From NCBI GenBank assembly GCA_942490855.1, contig CALNYS010000002.1:186001-250000 (forward strand): a stretch of 64,000 nt of DNA, given 5' to 3'. The notes beneath the pieces were generated by a model. That model did no database searches and had not been told where the DNA came from. It was given only the letters and a program-made list of their open reading frames with translations. Shown in pieces: positions 32,671 to 41,048 of the stretch. The translations under genes were made by a program, and so were the position numbers. This DNA is from CALNYS01 sp942490855. Its GTDB lineage: Bacteria > Planctomycetota > Phycisphaerae > Phycisphaerales > UBA1924. Every line of letters starts with the position of its first letter. Position 1 is the stretch's first letter.

Positions 32671-33810
32671 ATGCGGCACGCTCTTCTCATCACGTTGATC
32701 GGTGCGCTCGGCGCGCTCCCCGCCCTCGCCCCCGCTCAGAACGGCCCCCCGCCTGCTCAGGTCTTTGTGGACGCGGCGAAGCTCGAGATCGTTGAGTCGT
32801 TCCGCGAGAGCACCGGCTCGCTCCGCCCGGCCCGACGCTCCGTGGTGGCCTCGCAGGAGGGCGGGGTGGTCGAGCTGTTCGACATCGACGAGGGCGACGC
32901 GGTCCGCACGGGCGACGTGCTCGCGCGGCTCGACAGCGTGCTCCTGCAGCTGGACGTCGATCGCGCCGCCGCTCAGGTCGAGAGCGACCGCGGGCTGGTG
33001 AGCGAGCGTCGGGCCGAGCTCGAGAACGCGCAGCGCGACCTGGCCCGCCTCGAATCGCTCGACGAGCGCGGCTCGGCCCGCCCCGTGGAGCTCGACGACT
33101 CGCGCACCGAGACGGCGCGGATGGCGGCGCAGCTCCATCAGGCCGAGGCGGACCTCGCCGCCCACCTCGCCGAGCTCGCCCGGGCGGAACGGCGCGTGGC
33201 CAACGCGACCATCGTCGCCCCGTTCGACGGGCGGGTGGTCTCCACCGCAACGGAGCTGGGAGAGTGGATCAACGAGGGCGGCGCGGTCGCCGAGCTCGTG
33301 GCGATCGACACCCTCGAGTGCTGGCTGGACGTCCCCGAAACAGCGATCGCGATGGTGCGCGCGAGCGCCGAGCCGTTCGACGTGCGGATCGACGCCCTCG
33401 GGCGCACCGTGACGGCGTACGAGGCCGTCGTCGTCCCCGACGCCGACCCTCTCTCACGCCTCTTCCCGGTCCGTTTGACCCTCGACAACAGCGCCGGCGA
33501 GCTCGCCCCCGGGATGAGCGTCACCGGCCTCGTGCCCACCGGCGTGCGCGGCGAGGCCCTGACGATCCACCGAGACAGCGTGCGGGTGGACGAACTCGGC
33601 GAATACGTCTTTGCCGACCGCGCGGGCGTGGCCGCGGTCGTCCGCGTGCATACCCTCAACGCGAGCGGTGAGCGCGTCGTGATCCGCCCCGGCGACATCC
33701 GCCCCGGCGACCGTGTGGTCGTCGAGGGCAACGAGCGCATCATGCCCGGACAACCGCTCCTGATCCTTGGCGAGGGCTCGCCTGCTGACGCCGCGCGGGG
33801 CGCCCGATGA
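32671..33810 (+). CDS. RND efflux system periplasmic adaptor (membrane fusion protein)
   Basis: 379 residues with a signal peptide ending APAQ. A split lipoyl/barrel-sandwich domain (ASQEGGVVELFDIDEGDAVR then TGDVLARL; later ATIVAPFDGRVVSTATELGE) brackets a coiled-coil hairpin (about residues 95-170). Then beta-barrel and membrane-proximal domains (LDNSAGELAPGMSVTGLVPT, VVEGNERIMPGQPLL). It links the inner-membrane pump to an outer-membrane channel. The stop overlaps the pump ATG (ATGA). No channel gene is next to it. Confidence 0.9.
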   Translation: MRHALLITLIGALGALPALAPAQNGPPPAQVFVDAAKLEIVESFRESTGSLRPARRSVVASQEGGVVELFDIDEGDAVRTGDVLARLDSVLLQLDVDRAAAQVESDRGLVSERRAELENAQRDLARLESLDERGSARPVELDDSRTETARMAAQLHQAEADLAAHLAELARAERRVANATIVAPFDGRVVSTATELGEWINEGGAVAELVAIDTLECWLDVPETAIAMVRASAEPFDVRIDALGRTVTAYEAVVVPDADPLSRLFPVRLTLDNSAGELAPGMSVTGLVPTGVRGEALTIHRDSVRVDELGEYVFADRAGVAAVVRVHTLNASGERVVIRPGDIRPGDRVVVEGNERIMPGQPLLILGEGSPADAARGAR

Positions 33811-36800
33811 ACATCGTCGGCCTCGCGATCAAGAAGCCCGTCGGCGTCGCCGTGGGCGTGCTGCTCCTGGTGATGTTCGGCCTCATCGGGCTGGGCGCGA
33901 TCCCCGTGCAGCTCGTGCCGCAGGTGGACCGCCCCCAGATCACCGTCACCACGGCGTGGCCCGGGCGCAGCCCCGACGAGATCGTCGACGAGATCACCCG
34001 CGAGCAGGAGGACGTGCTCAAGAACGTGTCGGACCTCAAGTCCATGCGTTCGATGACGAGCCAGGGGACGGCGGAGATCTCGCTCGAGTTCTACGTCAAC
34101 ACGGACCTCACCCGCGCGCTCCAGGAGGTTTCCGACGCGCTGCGTCAGGTGCCCGAGTACCCCGAGGAGGTTGACGAGCCGATCATCGTCAGCGCCGCGG
34201 GCGGCGACTCCAAGCCGATCGCGTGGATCATCCTCGACGTCTCCCCCGAGGGACGCGCCCTGTTCCCGAACTTTGACATCTCGACGCTCCAGGACTCGGT
34301 CGACGACGAGATCGCCCCGTTCCTCGAGCGCATCGGCGGCGTGGCGCAGGTCAACGTCTTCGGCGGGCGCGAGCGCGAGGTGCGCGTGTACGTGGACCTC
34401 ACCGCGCTTGCCCAGCGCGACCTGAGCCCGACGGACGTCGCCGCCGCCCTGCGCGACGAGAACCGCAACACCTCCGCGGGCTCCATCGAAGAATCCAAGC
34501 GCGACTACCGCGTGCGTCTGACCGGGCAGTTCGAGACGGTCGACGACGCCCTGCGCACCATCATCGCCTTCCGCGACGGCGCGCCCGTCTACCTCGGGGA
34601 CGTCGCGACGGCCGAGATGGGCTACCAGCGCCAGCGCGGGTTCGTGCGTTCCAACGGATCGCGCGCCATCGCCGTCAACGCCATCCGCGAGACCGGCGCC
34701 AACACCATCGCGGTCATGGACGAGCTCAAGCTCCGCCTCGACGACATCCGCGCCAACATCCTCCCCCACCTGCACCCCGACGTCGGGCCCTACCTCCGCT
34801 TCACCCAGGTCCACGACGAGACCGTCTATATCAACTCGTCCATCGAGCTGGTCACCCAGAACCTCTACGTCGGCGGCGGGATCGCGGCGATCGTCCTCCT
34901 CCTGTTCCTCCGTTCGTTCGTCTCGACGGGCGTGATCGCGCTGGCGATCCCCATCTCCGTCATCGGGACGTTCCTGATCATGCTCGGGCTCGGGCGCACG
35001 CTGAACATCATCTCCCTCGCGGGCCTCGCGTTCGCCGTGGGCATGGTGGTGGACAACGCGATCGTCGTCCTCGAGAACATCAACCGGCGCCTGCGCGACG
35101 GCGAGCCCCCGATGACGGCCGCCTACCGCGGCGGGCGCGAGGTCTGGGGCGCGATCCTCGCGTCCACACTCACCACCATCGCGGTCTTCGTTCCCATCCT
35201 TACTATCCAGGAGGAGGCCGGGCAGCTCTTCCGCGACATCGCGCTGGCGATCGTCGCGTCGGTCAGCCTCTCGCTCGTCGTCTCCATCACCGTCATCCCC
35301 GCCGCCTGCTCGCGCTGGCTGCGCACCCCCTGCGCGCACGGGAAGCTCCGCACCGCCTGGGACGAGCTCTTCGGGATCGCCCCGATGCTCGGGAGGCTCA
35401 ACGACCGCATCGGGCGCGCCATGCTCTGGCTGATGTCCGGCTGGCGCGGCTGGACCATCCGCCCCGCCATCATCTTCGTGATGACCGTCGCCAGTCTCGC
35501 CGGCGCGATCGCTCTCGCCCCGCCGCTGGACTACCTCCCCACCGGCAATCAGAACCTCGTCTTCGGCGGGATGCTCATGCCCGGCGGGTACTCGCAGGAT
35601 CAGATGGACTCCATCGCCGAGCGTCTCGAGAGCATCATCCAGCCCTACCACGCCGCGGCGGATGACCCGTCGCTCCTGACGACGCTCGACGCCATCCCGC
35701 GCAACCCCTTCGGCCCCCCCGGCGGCCCGGTCTTCGACCCGGTCCCCATCCGCCAGTACTTCATCGGGTCGTTCGGCGGCGGGATGTTCGTGGGCGCCAA
35801 GTCCGCCGACCCGTCGCGCGTCATCCCCGTCGGCACGCTCGTCTCGCAGGCGATGAACACGATCCCCGACAGCTTCGGCGGGGCGAGCCAGTCGTCGATC
35901 TTCCAGAACGTGGGCGACGGGTCGAGCAACGCGATCCAGGTCGAGATCGCCGGGTCGGACCTCGATCGCGTGCGCACCGCGGCGCAGGCGGTGTACAACG
36001 CGTCGACGCCCATCTACGGGTTCGCCGACGTGCGCCCGACCCCCACGAACTTCAACCTGCCGCAGCAGGAGTTCCGCATCGTGCTCACGCGCACCGCGCG
36101 CGAGCTGGGCGTGCGCACCAGCGACCTCTCGGTCCCGATCCGCACCCTCTTTGACGGCGCGTTCGTGGGCGAGTTCCGCACCGACGGCGACGCGATCGAC
36201 ATCGTGCTCCTGCCCAAGGGCGGGCGCCTCTCGGGCCTTGCCCAGATGCCCTCGATCCCCGTCAAGACGCCCGCGGGCCCGGTCGTCCCGCTCGACACGC
36301 TCGTGGAGATCAAGCGCGACCGCGCCCCGGCGCAGATCCGGCGCATCGAGCGCCTCCCCGGCGTGACCATCGAGATCACCCCCCCCGCCGACAAGGCGCT
36401 CGAAGAGGTGATGACGCAGATCCGCAACGACATCATCGCGCCGCTGCGCGCGTCGGGCGCGATCGACTCCTCCATGCGCATCACCCTCGAGGGCACCGCC
36501 GCGCAGCTCGACGAGGTCAAGGCCGCCCTCTTCGGCGCCCCGCCCGCCGAGCGCCACGCCGCCGGGTGGCAGTCGCTCTTTCAGCTCATCGCCCTCGGGC
36601 TGGCGCTGGCCGGCGGCGTCGGGCTCGTCTTCGGGATCGTCCGCGGCGCGGTGCGGAAGCGCACGTCGTTCATCTACGGCGGGGTCGGCGCGATCGCGCT
36701 GGCGCTGCTGCTCGCGGGCGTCCTCGTGGTCGTCGCGATGCGCCCCGAGCTCGGGACCGCCCGCTTCATGTGGGCGCTCGTCGTCACGTACCTGCTGATG

Positions 36801-37370
36801 TGCGCGCTCTTCGAGAGCTTTATCTACCCCGTGGTGATCATGATCACGGTGCCGCTCGCCGTCGTGGGCGGGTTCCTCGGGCTCACGATCGTCCACAACC
36901 AGACGCTCGCCGACCCCTACCTCAACACGCAGCAGCTCGACGTGCTCACGATGCTCGGGTTCATCATCCTCATCGGCGTCGTCGTCAACAACGCGATCCT
37001 CATCGTCCACCAGGCGCTGAACTTCATGCGCGGCGAGGACGGGCTGGCGCACGAGCCGCTCGAAGCCGTCGCGATGAGCGTCAAGACCCGCATCCGCCCC
37101 ATCTTCATGAGCACCGCGACGAGCGTCGGCGGCATGCTCCCGCTCGTGCTCTTCCCGGGCGCGGGCTCCGAGATGTACCGCGGCCTCGGCTCCGTCGTCA
37201 TCGGCGGGCTGCTCGTCTCGACGATCTTCACCCTCGCGCTCACCCCCCTGCTGCTCTCGCTCGTCCTCGACATGTCGTCGGGCCTCAACGAGCTGCTGGG
37301 GCGCAAGAACGAGGTCGAGAAATTCCTCGAGCGCGAGAAGCAACAGGAAGCCGAGCTCGCGACAGTGTGA
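33807..37370 (+). CDS. RND efflux transporter permease (AcrB/MMPL superfamily, HAE1-like)
   Basis: 1187 residues; AcrB has about 1050. Starts MNIVGLAIKKPVGVAVGVLL and VQLVPQVDRPQITVTTAWPG, like HAE1 pumps. TM4 carries FAVGMVVDNAIVVLENI, with Asp-Asn where AcrB has Asp-Asp. Both periplasmic porter/docking regions are present. TM10-12 end with PIFMSTATSVGGMLPLVLFP. An extra segment of about 60 residues (about 921-983) before TM8 contains two additional predicted helices (LIALGLALAGGVGLVFGIVR and GVGAIALALLLAGVLVVVAM), which explains part of the length. Export of drugs or lipophilic compounds by proton antiport is the family role; substrate unknown. Confidence 0.92.
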   Translation: MNIVGLAIKKPVGVAVGVLLLVMFGLIGLGAIPVQLVPQVDRPQITVTTAWPGRSPDEIVDEITREQEDVLKNVSDLKSMRSMTSQGTAEISLEFYVNTDLTRALQEVSDALRQVPEYPEEVDEPIIVSAAGGDSKPIAWIILDVSPEGRALFPNFDISTLQDSVDDEIAPFLERIGGVAQVNVFGGREREVRVYVDLTALAQRDLSPTDVAAALRDENRNTSAGSIEESKRDYRVRLTGQFETVDDALRTIIAFRDGAPVYLGDVATAEMGYQRQRGFVRSNGSRAIAVNAIRETGANTIAVMDELKLRLDDIRANILPHLHPDVGPYLRFTQVHDETVYINSSIELVTQNLYVGGGIAAIVLLLFLRSFVSTGVIALAIPISVIGTFLIMLGLGRTLNIISLAGLAFAVGMVVDNAIVVLENINRRLRDGEPPMTAAYRGGREVWGAILASTLTTIAVFVPILTIQEEAGQLFRDIALAIVASVSLSLVVSITVIPAACSRWLRTPCAHGKLRTAWDELFGIAPMLGRLNDRIGRAMLWLMSGWRGWTIRPAIIFVMTVASLAGAIALAPPLDYLPTGNQNLVFGGMLMPGGYSQDQMDSIAERLESIIQPYHAAADDPSLLTTLDAIPRNPFGPPGGPVFDPVPIRQYFIGSFGGGMFVGAKSADPSRVIPVGTLVSQAMNTIPDSFGGASQSSIFQNVGDGSSNAIQVEIAGSDLDRVRTAAQAVYNASTPIYGFADVRPTPTNFNLPQQEFRIVLTRTARELGVRTSDLSVPIRTLFDGAFVGEFRTDGDAIDIVLLPKGGRLSGLAQMPSIPVKTPAGPVVPLDTLVEIKRDRAPAQIRRIERLPGVTIEITPPADKALEEVMTQIRNDIIAPLRASGAIDSSMRITLEGTAAQLDEVKAALFGAPPAERHAAGWQSLFQLIALGLALAGGVGLVFGIVRGAVRKRTSFIYGGVGAIALALLLAGVLVVVAMRPELGTARFMWALVVTYLLMCALFESFIYPVVIMITVPLAVVGGFLGLTIVHNQTLADPYLNTQQLDVLTMLGFIILIGVVVNNAILIVHQALNFMRGEDGLAHEPLEAVAMSVKTRIRPIFMSTATSVGGMLPLVLFPGAGSEMYRGLGSVVIGGLLVSTIFTLALTPLLLSLVLDMSSGLNELLGRKNEVEKFLEREKQQEAELATV

Positions 37371-37437
37371 GACTGGCGCGGGACGCGTCCGAGAACCCGC
37401 CGCTGATTTCGTGTTTCGACGCAGGCTCAGCGCGCGG

Positions 37438-37443
37438 TATTGT
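37438..37443 (+). promoter_or_regulatory. -10 element of a predicted leaderless promoter (RTX/dockerin gene)
   Basis: TATTGT, 6 bases before the ATG at 37450, with a possible TTCGAC -35 at a 17-base spacing. Confidence 0.45.
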
Positions 37444-37449
37444 TCAAGC

Positions 37450-38505
37450 ATGAGACGCCAACTTGCTCTGACCATCGCGTGTGCGATCGCTTCCCCCGCG
37501 GTCGCCGGCCCCTGTGAACCCGCAACAGAAGGCCCCGAAAACTTCTTCGTCAGCGGCGTTGTGGACAGCGTCGAGACTGTCCTCGTGAACCCGTACTCGG
37601 GCGACGCCGTGGTCTACAGCGAGAGCGAAGCCCTCATCCCCGACCGCTGCTACGACGGCGACGGCGGGAGCGACAACCTGCTCGGTTCGGGTTTCGCCGA
37701 CGTGCTCTTCGAGCTCGACGCGCGCGTGCCGTCGCCCCTCTTCGTTGAAGTCGAGAACTTCTTCCTGAGCGACGGGAACGACATCCTCATCCTCGCCAAC
37801 CCGGTGGAGCCGTACGTCGCGAGCCCCGCCGAAAGCCCGGACGCGTTTGAGGTCCTGGCCTTCGCCGGGAGCGGGAACGACATCGTCTGGCTCGACGCGA
37901 CCCGCGACCTCATCAGCGGCTCGATCGGGAACGACCATCTTGACGGCGGCCCCGGGGACGACTGGGTTCTCGGCGATGAGGGCAACGACACGGTGCTGGG
38001 CGGGGATGGGAACGACATCGTGTCAGGCGCCTCGGGCATCAACACGGTCTCGGGCGGGCCGGGTTCCGATGTCATCTCCTACAACCCCGACGAGGGCGTC
38101 ACCACGATCATCGAGCCCCCGGACGGGGAGATCGACGTCATCGAGACCCTCATCGTGCTCACGCCGGACGACTTCACCTTCTACCGGCGCGGCGACGACC
38201 TGATCATCGATGTCGCAGACGGCGGGAAGTTCATCATCGAAGGGCAGTACAGCGAGCCCGGACGCGGCGTGGACGAGCTGCGCTACGACGAGAAGCAGCC
38301 CCCCATCGACCTGCGCAGCGTCGAGACAATCCTCGTCGGCGCCTGCCCGACGGACCTCGACGGCGACTGCATGACCGGCGCGGGCGACCTCGCGACGCTC
38401 CTTGCCGCGTGGGGCGCCGACGGCGCGGACCTCGATGGCGATTCCGTCACCGGCGCGAGCGATCTGGCGATCATGCTCGCCGCGTGGGGCGGCTGCCTCG
38501 ACTGA
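37450..38505 (+). CDS. secreted RTX-repeat protein with C-terminal dockerin-like domain
   Basis: 351 residues. Signal peptide MRRQLALTIACAIASPAVAG. RTX-type nonapeptides GGxGxDxxx occupy the centre (GNDHLDGGPGDDWVLGDEGN, DTVLGGDGNDIVSG, GGPGSDVISY), predicting a calcium-bound parallel beta roll. This is followed by DDFTFYRRGDDLIIDVADGG, the usual post-RTX element. The C-terminus has two dockerin-like loops (DLDGDCMTGAGDLATLLAAW and DLDGDSVTGASDLAIMLAAW). A Sec signal together with RTX repeats is unusual, because RTX proteins normally leave by type I export. The start is supported by the leaderless -10. Confidence 0.85.
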   Translation: MRRQLALTIACAIASPAVAGPCEPATEGPENFFVSGVVDSVETVLVNPYSGDAVVYSESEALIPDRCYDGDGGSDNLLGSGFADVLFELDARVPSPLFVEVENFFLSDGNDILILANPVEPYVASPAESPDAFEVLAFAGSGNDIVWLDATRDLISGSIGNDHLDGGPGDDWVLGDEGNDTVLGGDGNDIVSGASGINTVSGGPGSDVISYNPDEGVTTIIEPPDGEIDVIETLIVLTPDDFTFYRRGDDLIIDVADGGKFIIEGQYSEPGRGVDELRYDEKQPPIDLRSVETILVGACPTDLDGDCMTGAGDLATLLAAWGADGADLDGDSVTGASDLAIMLAAWGGCLD

Positions 38506-38514
38506 ACGCGCCGC

Positions 38515-38520
38515 TATCCT
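38515..38520 (+). promoter_or_regulatory. -10 element of a predicted leaderless promoter (rpe)
   Basis: TATCCT, 6 bases before the rpe ATG at 38527. No Shine-Dalgarno. Confidence 0.4.
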
Positions 38521-38526
38521 TCGGGC

Positions 38527-39273
38527 ATGAGCGACCCCGTCACCGCCCCCGACCGCCTGCCCATCGTCGCCCCGTCGATCCTCTCGGCGGACTTTGCCAA
38601 CATGGAAGCCGAGTGCCGAACCGTCCTGCGCGACGACCTCGGCGGGACGGCCGGCCCCGACGGCGGCGACTGGCTGCACCTGGACGTCATGGACGGGCAC
38701 TTCGTCCCCAACCTGACGATGGGCCCCGACCTCTGCAAGGCGCTGCGCCGATCGTTCCCCGACGTCGTGCTCGACGTCCACCTGATGATCGAAGACCCCC
38801 ACCGCTTCGTGCAGCCCTTCGCCGACGCGGGGGCGGACGTCTTCTGCTTCCACGTCGAGCCGGCGGTCGGCATCTACCGCTCCAAGGGCCCCGTCGAGGG
38901 CCCGCCGCGCTACGACGCGCGGAAGCTCGCCGAGGAGGTGCGCGCCGCGGGCATGCGCCCCGGGCTGGCGATCAACCCGCCCACGCCCGACGAGGAGGCC
39001 CTCGCCCTCGTCGAGCACTTCGACATGATCCTCGTGATGAGCATCAACCCGGGGTTCAGCGGGCAGTCGTTCATGCCCGAGACGCTCGACACCACCCGCG
39101 CGGTGCGGGCGCTGCTGCGCGACGACCAGCGCCTTCAGATGGATGGCGGGGTCTCGCCGGCGAACGCCCAAGCCGTCCGCGAGGCGGGGTGCGACGTGCT
39201 GGTCGCGGCGTCGGCGATCTTCGGGAAGCCGGCGAGTGAACGCCCGGGCGTCATCAAGGCCCTGCGCGGCTGA
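38527..39273 (+). CDS. rpe: ribulose-phosphate 3-epimerase
   Basis: 248 residues, a little over the usual 220-225. TIM-barrel motifs: IVAPSILSADFANMEAECRT, WLHLDVMDGHFVPNLTMGPD, LDVHLMIEDPHRFVQPFADA, MILVMSINPGFSGQSFMPET and LQMDGGVSPANAQAVREAGC. Catalytic Asp residues and metal-binding His are present. The extra length is in two loops, after strand 1 and around SKGPVEGPPRYDARKL. Interconverts ribulose-5-phosphate and xylulose-5-phosphate. Predicted leaderless start. Confidence 0.95.
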   Translation: MSDPVTAPDRLPIVAPSILSADFANMEAECRTVLRDDLGGTAGPDGGDWLHLDVMDGHFVPNLTMGPDLCKALRRSFPDVVLDVHLMIEDPHRFVQPFADAGADVFCFHVEPAVGIYRSKGPVEGPPRYDARKLAEEVRAAGMRPGLAINPPTPDEEALALVEHFDMILVMSINPGFSGQSFMPETLDTTRAVRALLRDDQRLQMDGGVSPANAQAVREAGCDVLVAASAIFGKPASERPGVIKALRG

Positions 39274-39387
39274 TTTACCGATCAAACACCGATCATATTC
39301 TCGCGATCAGGGCGGCTTTCGCCTATGATCCCGCCGCCGGCGCGGGTATCCTCCCCGGCTTGACCGCGCCCCGGCGCCAAGGACCCT

Positions 39388-40014
39388 ATGCCCAAGGACA
39401 CCGATCTCAAGCTCGTCTTTTTCCGCAGCGGCCCCACCGACTGGGACGAGGCGGAGCGTCTCCAGGGACGCAGCGACCTGCCCCTGAGCGCTTCGGGCCA
39501 GGCCTCGCTCGCGGACCTCGTTGAGACCACCCTGAGCGAGCTCGGCTCCCCGCCCAAGCTGGTGCTCGCGGGCCCCGACGAGGCCAGCGCCCGCGTCGCG
39601 GAGATCGTCGCGGAGCAGTCCGGCGCCAAGAAGCGCGGGATGGACGCGCTGGCCGCGCTCCACTGCGGGCTGTGGGAAGGCCGGCTGGAGTCGGAGATCG
39701 CCGAGCGGTCGCCCAAGGCGTTCCGCCCGTGGAAGCAGGACCCGACGAGCGCGTCGCCGCCCGAGGGCGAGTCGATCCTCGACGCGCAGGCCCGTGTGCT
39801 CGACGCGCTGGCGCGGGGCATCGAGAAGGTGTCCAGCGGCCCGGTCATCGTCGCGCTGCGCCCGATCCCGCTGGCGCTGGCGCGCCTGGCGGTCGAGGGG
39901 CGCCCGCTCTCCCAGATGTGGGACGCCGTGAACGAAACCCCCCGCGTGTGGACGGTCACCGCCCCGCGCTCCGTCTTCCGCAACCGCACCCGACCGCTCG
40001 ACGCCAGCGCGTAA
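39388..40014 (+). CDS. histidine-phosphatase-fold protein lacking catalytic histidines
   Basis: 208 residues. The fold of the phosphoglycerate mutase-like (histidine phosphatase) family is recognisable: LVFFRSGPTDWDEAERLQGR, DLPLSASGQASLADLV, GLWEGRLESEIAERSPKAFR, PPEGESILDAQARVLDALAR. The RHG signature is RSG (His replaced by Ser at residue 14), and the second catalytic His region reads VIVALRPIPLAL instead of VxxHGG. The acid in GLWEG is kept. A phosphatase reaction through phospho-His is therefore not possible. It lies between rpe and accD with AAGGA upstream of the ATG. Probably a regulatory or binding protein. Confidence 0.8.
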   Translation: MPKDTDLKLVFFRSGPTDWDEAERLQGRSDLPLSASGQASLADLVETTLSELGSPPKLVLAGPDEASARVAEIVAEQSGAKKRGMDALAALHCGLWEGRLESEIAERSPKAFRPWKQDPTSASPPEGESILDAQARVLDALARGIEKVSSGPVIVALRPIPLALARLAVEGRPLSQMWDAVNETPRVWTVTAPRSVFRNRTRPLDASA

Positions 40015-40037
40015 CCCTCCGCGAGCACACCCACGCC

Positions 40038-40955
40038 ATGACTCAGGCCGACACATCGCAGACCGACGCGAAGCGACTCACCGAGAACGCGGACACCAAC
40101 CGCGAGACCTCCACGCCCGAGCCCCCCAAGACGTGGGCCGAGGTGAAGGTCTCGACGCGCAAGGCCTCCATCCCCGAGGGCCTCTGGCTGAGCTGCCCGG
40201 GCTGCGAGAAGATGATCTTCCGCAAGCAGATGGAGGCCAACCTCCACGTCTGCCCGCAGTGCGAGCACCACTTCCGCATCGGCGCCCGCGAGCGCATCAA
40301 CCAGCTCATGGACGACGGCGCCTTCGAGCCGCTCTTTACCAACCTCCGCTGCGCCGACCCGCTGAACTTCGTCGACCGGCGCGCCTACCCCGAGCGCCTC
40401 AAGGCCGAGCAGGAACGCACGGGCGAGAACGAGGGCGCCCAGGCCGGCGTCGGGTTCATCAAGGGCCGGCGCGTCGCGCTGTGCTGCCTCGACCTCACCT
40501 TCTTCATGGGCTCGATGGGCTCGGTCGTGGGCGAGACGCTCACCCGCACCATCGAGCACGCCGCCGAGCGCGACCTCCCGCTGGTCGTCATCTCCTGCTC
40601 GGGCGGCGCCCGCATGCAGGAGAGCACCCTCTCTCTGATGCAGATGGCCAAGACCAGCGCCGCACTCGCCCGCTACGACGACGCCGGCGGGCTCTTCATC
40701 TCCGTCCTGACCGACCCGACCACGGGCGGCGTCACCGCGAGCTTCGCGATGCTGGGCGACGTGATCCTCGCCGAGCCCAAGGCGCTCATCGGCTTCGCCG
40801 GCCCGCGCGTCATCAAGCAGACCATCCGCCAGGACCTGCCCGAGGGCTTCCAGCGCTCCGAGTACCTCCAGCACACGGGCATGGTCGACCGCGTCGTCCA
40901 CCGCGCCGAACTCCGCAACGAGATCGCGCGCCTGATCGACTACGCCGGCAAGTAA
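40038..40955 (+). CDS. accD: acetyl-CoA carboxylase carboxyltransferase subunit beta
   Basis: 305 residues. N-terminal four-Cys zinc ribbon (CPGCEKMIFRKQMEANLHVC then PQCEHHF) and the crotonase-fold carboxyltransferase domain (FFMGSMGSVVGETLTRTIEH, ISCSGGARMQESTLSLMQMA, TDPTTGGVTASFAMLGDVIL, GFAGPRVIKQTIRQDLPEGF). With AccA it transfers CO2 from biotin to acetyl-CoA, the first step of fatty acid synthesis. The first 35 residues are a polar extension. accA is not in the window. Confidence 0.95.
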   Translation: MTQADTSQTDAKRLTENADTNRETSTPEPPKTWAEVKVSTRKASIPEGLWLSCPGCEKMIFRKQMEANLHVCPQCEHHFRIGARERINQLMDDGAFEPLFTNLRCADPLNFVDRRAYPERLKAEQERTGENEGAQAGVGFIKGRRVALCCLDLTFFMGSMGSVVGETLTRTIEHAAERDLPLVVISCSGGARMQESTLSLMQMAKTSAALARYDDAGGLFISVLTDPTTGGVTASFAMLGDVILAEPKALIGFAGPRVIKQTIRQDLPEGFQRSEYLQHTGMVDRVVHRAELRNEIARLIDYAGK

Positions 40956-40973
40956 GCGCGCGTCGCGAGCACG

Positions 40974-41015
40974 CCTCCGCCCCCCTCTCCCCCGGGGAGA
41001 GGGCCGGGGTGAGGG
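40974..41015. repeat. GGGGAGAGGG palindromic repeat copy 1
   Basis: CCCTCTCCCC (40983-40992) and GGGGAGAGGG (40994-41003) form a perfect 10-bp palindrome followed by CCGGGGTGAGGG. The same core and tail recur three times near the right end of the window. It lies between accD and lnt. Confidence 0.75.
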
Positions 41016-41035
41016 CTCCCCACCTCCCTCACCTC

Positions 41036-41041
41036 TACACT
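41036..41041 (+). promoter_or_regulatory. -10 element of a predicted leaderless promoter (lnt)
   Basis: TACACT, then seven C residues, then the lnt ATG at 41049. The gap cannot hold a Shine-Dalgarno. Confidence 0.4.
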
Positions 41042-41048
41042 CCCCCCC

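Noticed and set aside
33138..37475. A very long open frame on the minus strand opposite the RND pump
   Set aside because: It is composed of Asp, Glu, Arg, His and Val runs typical of the antisense of a GC-rich gene and has no motif. The plus-strand pump is certain.
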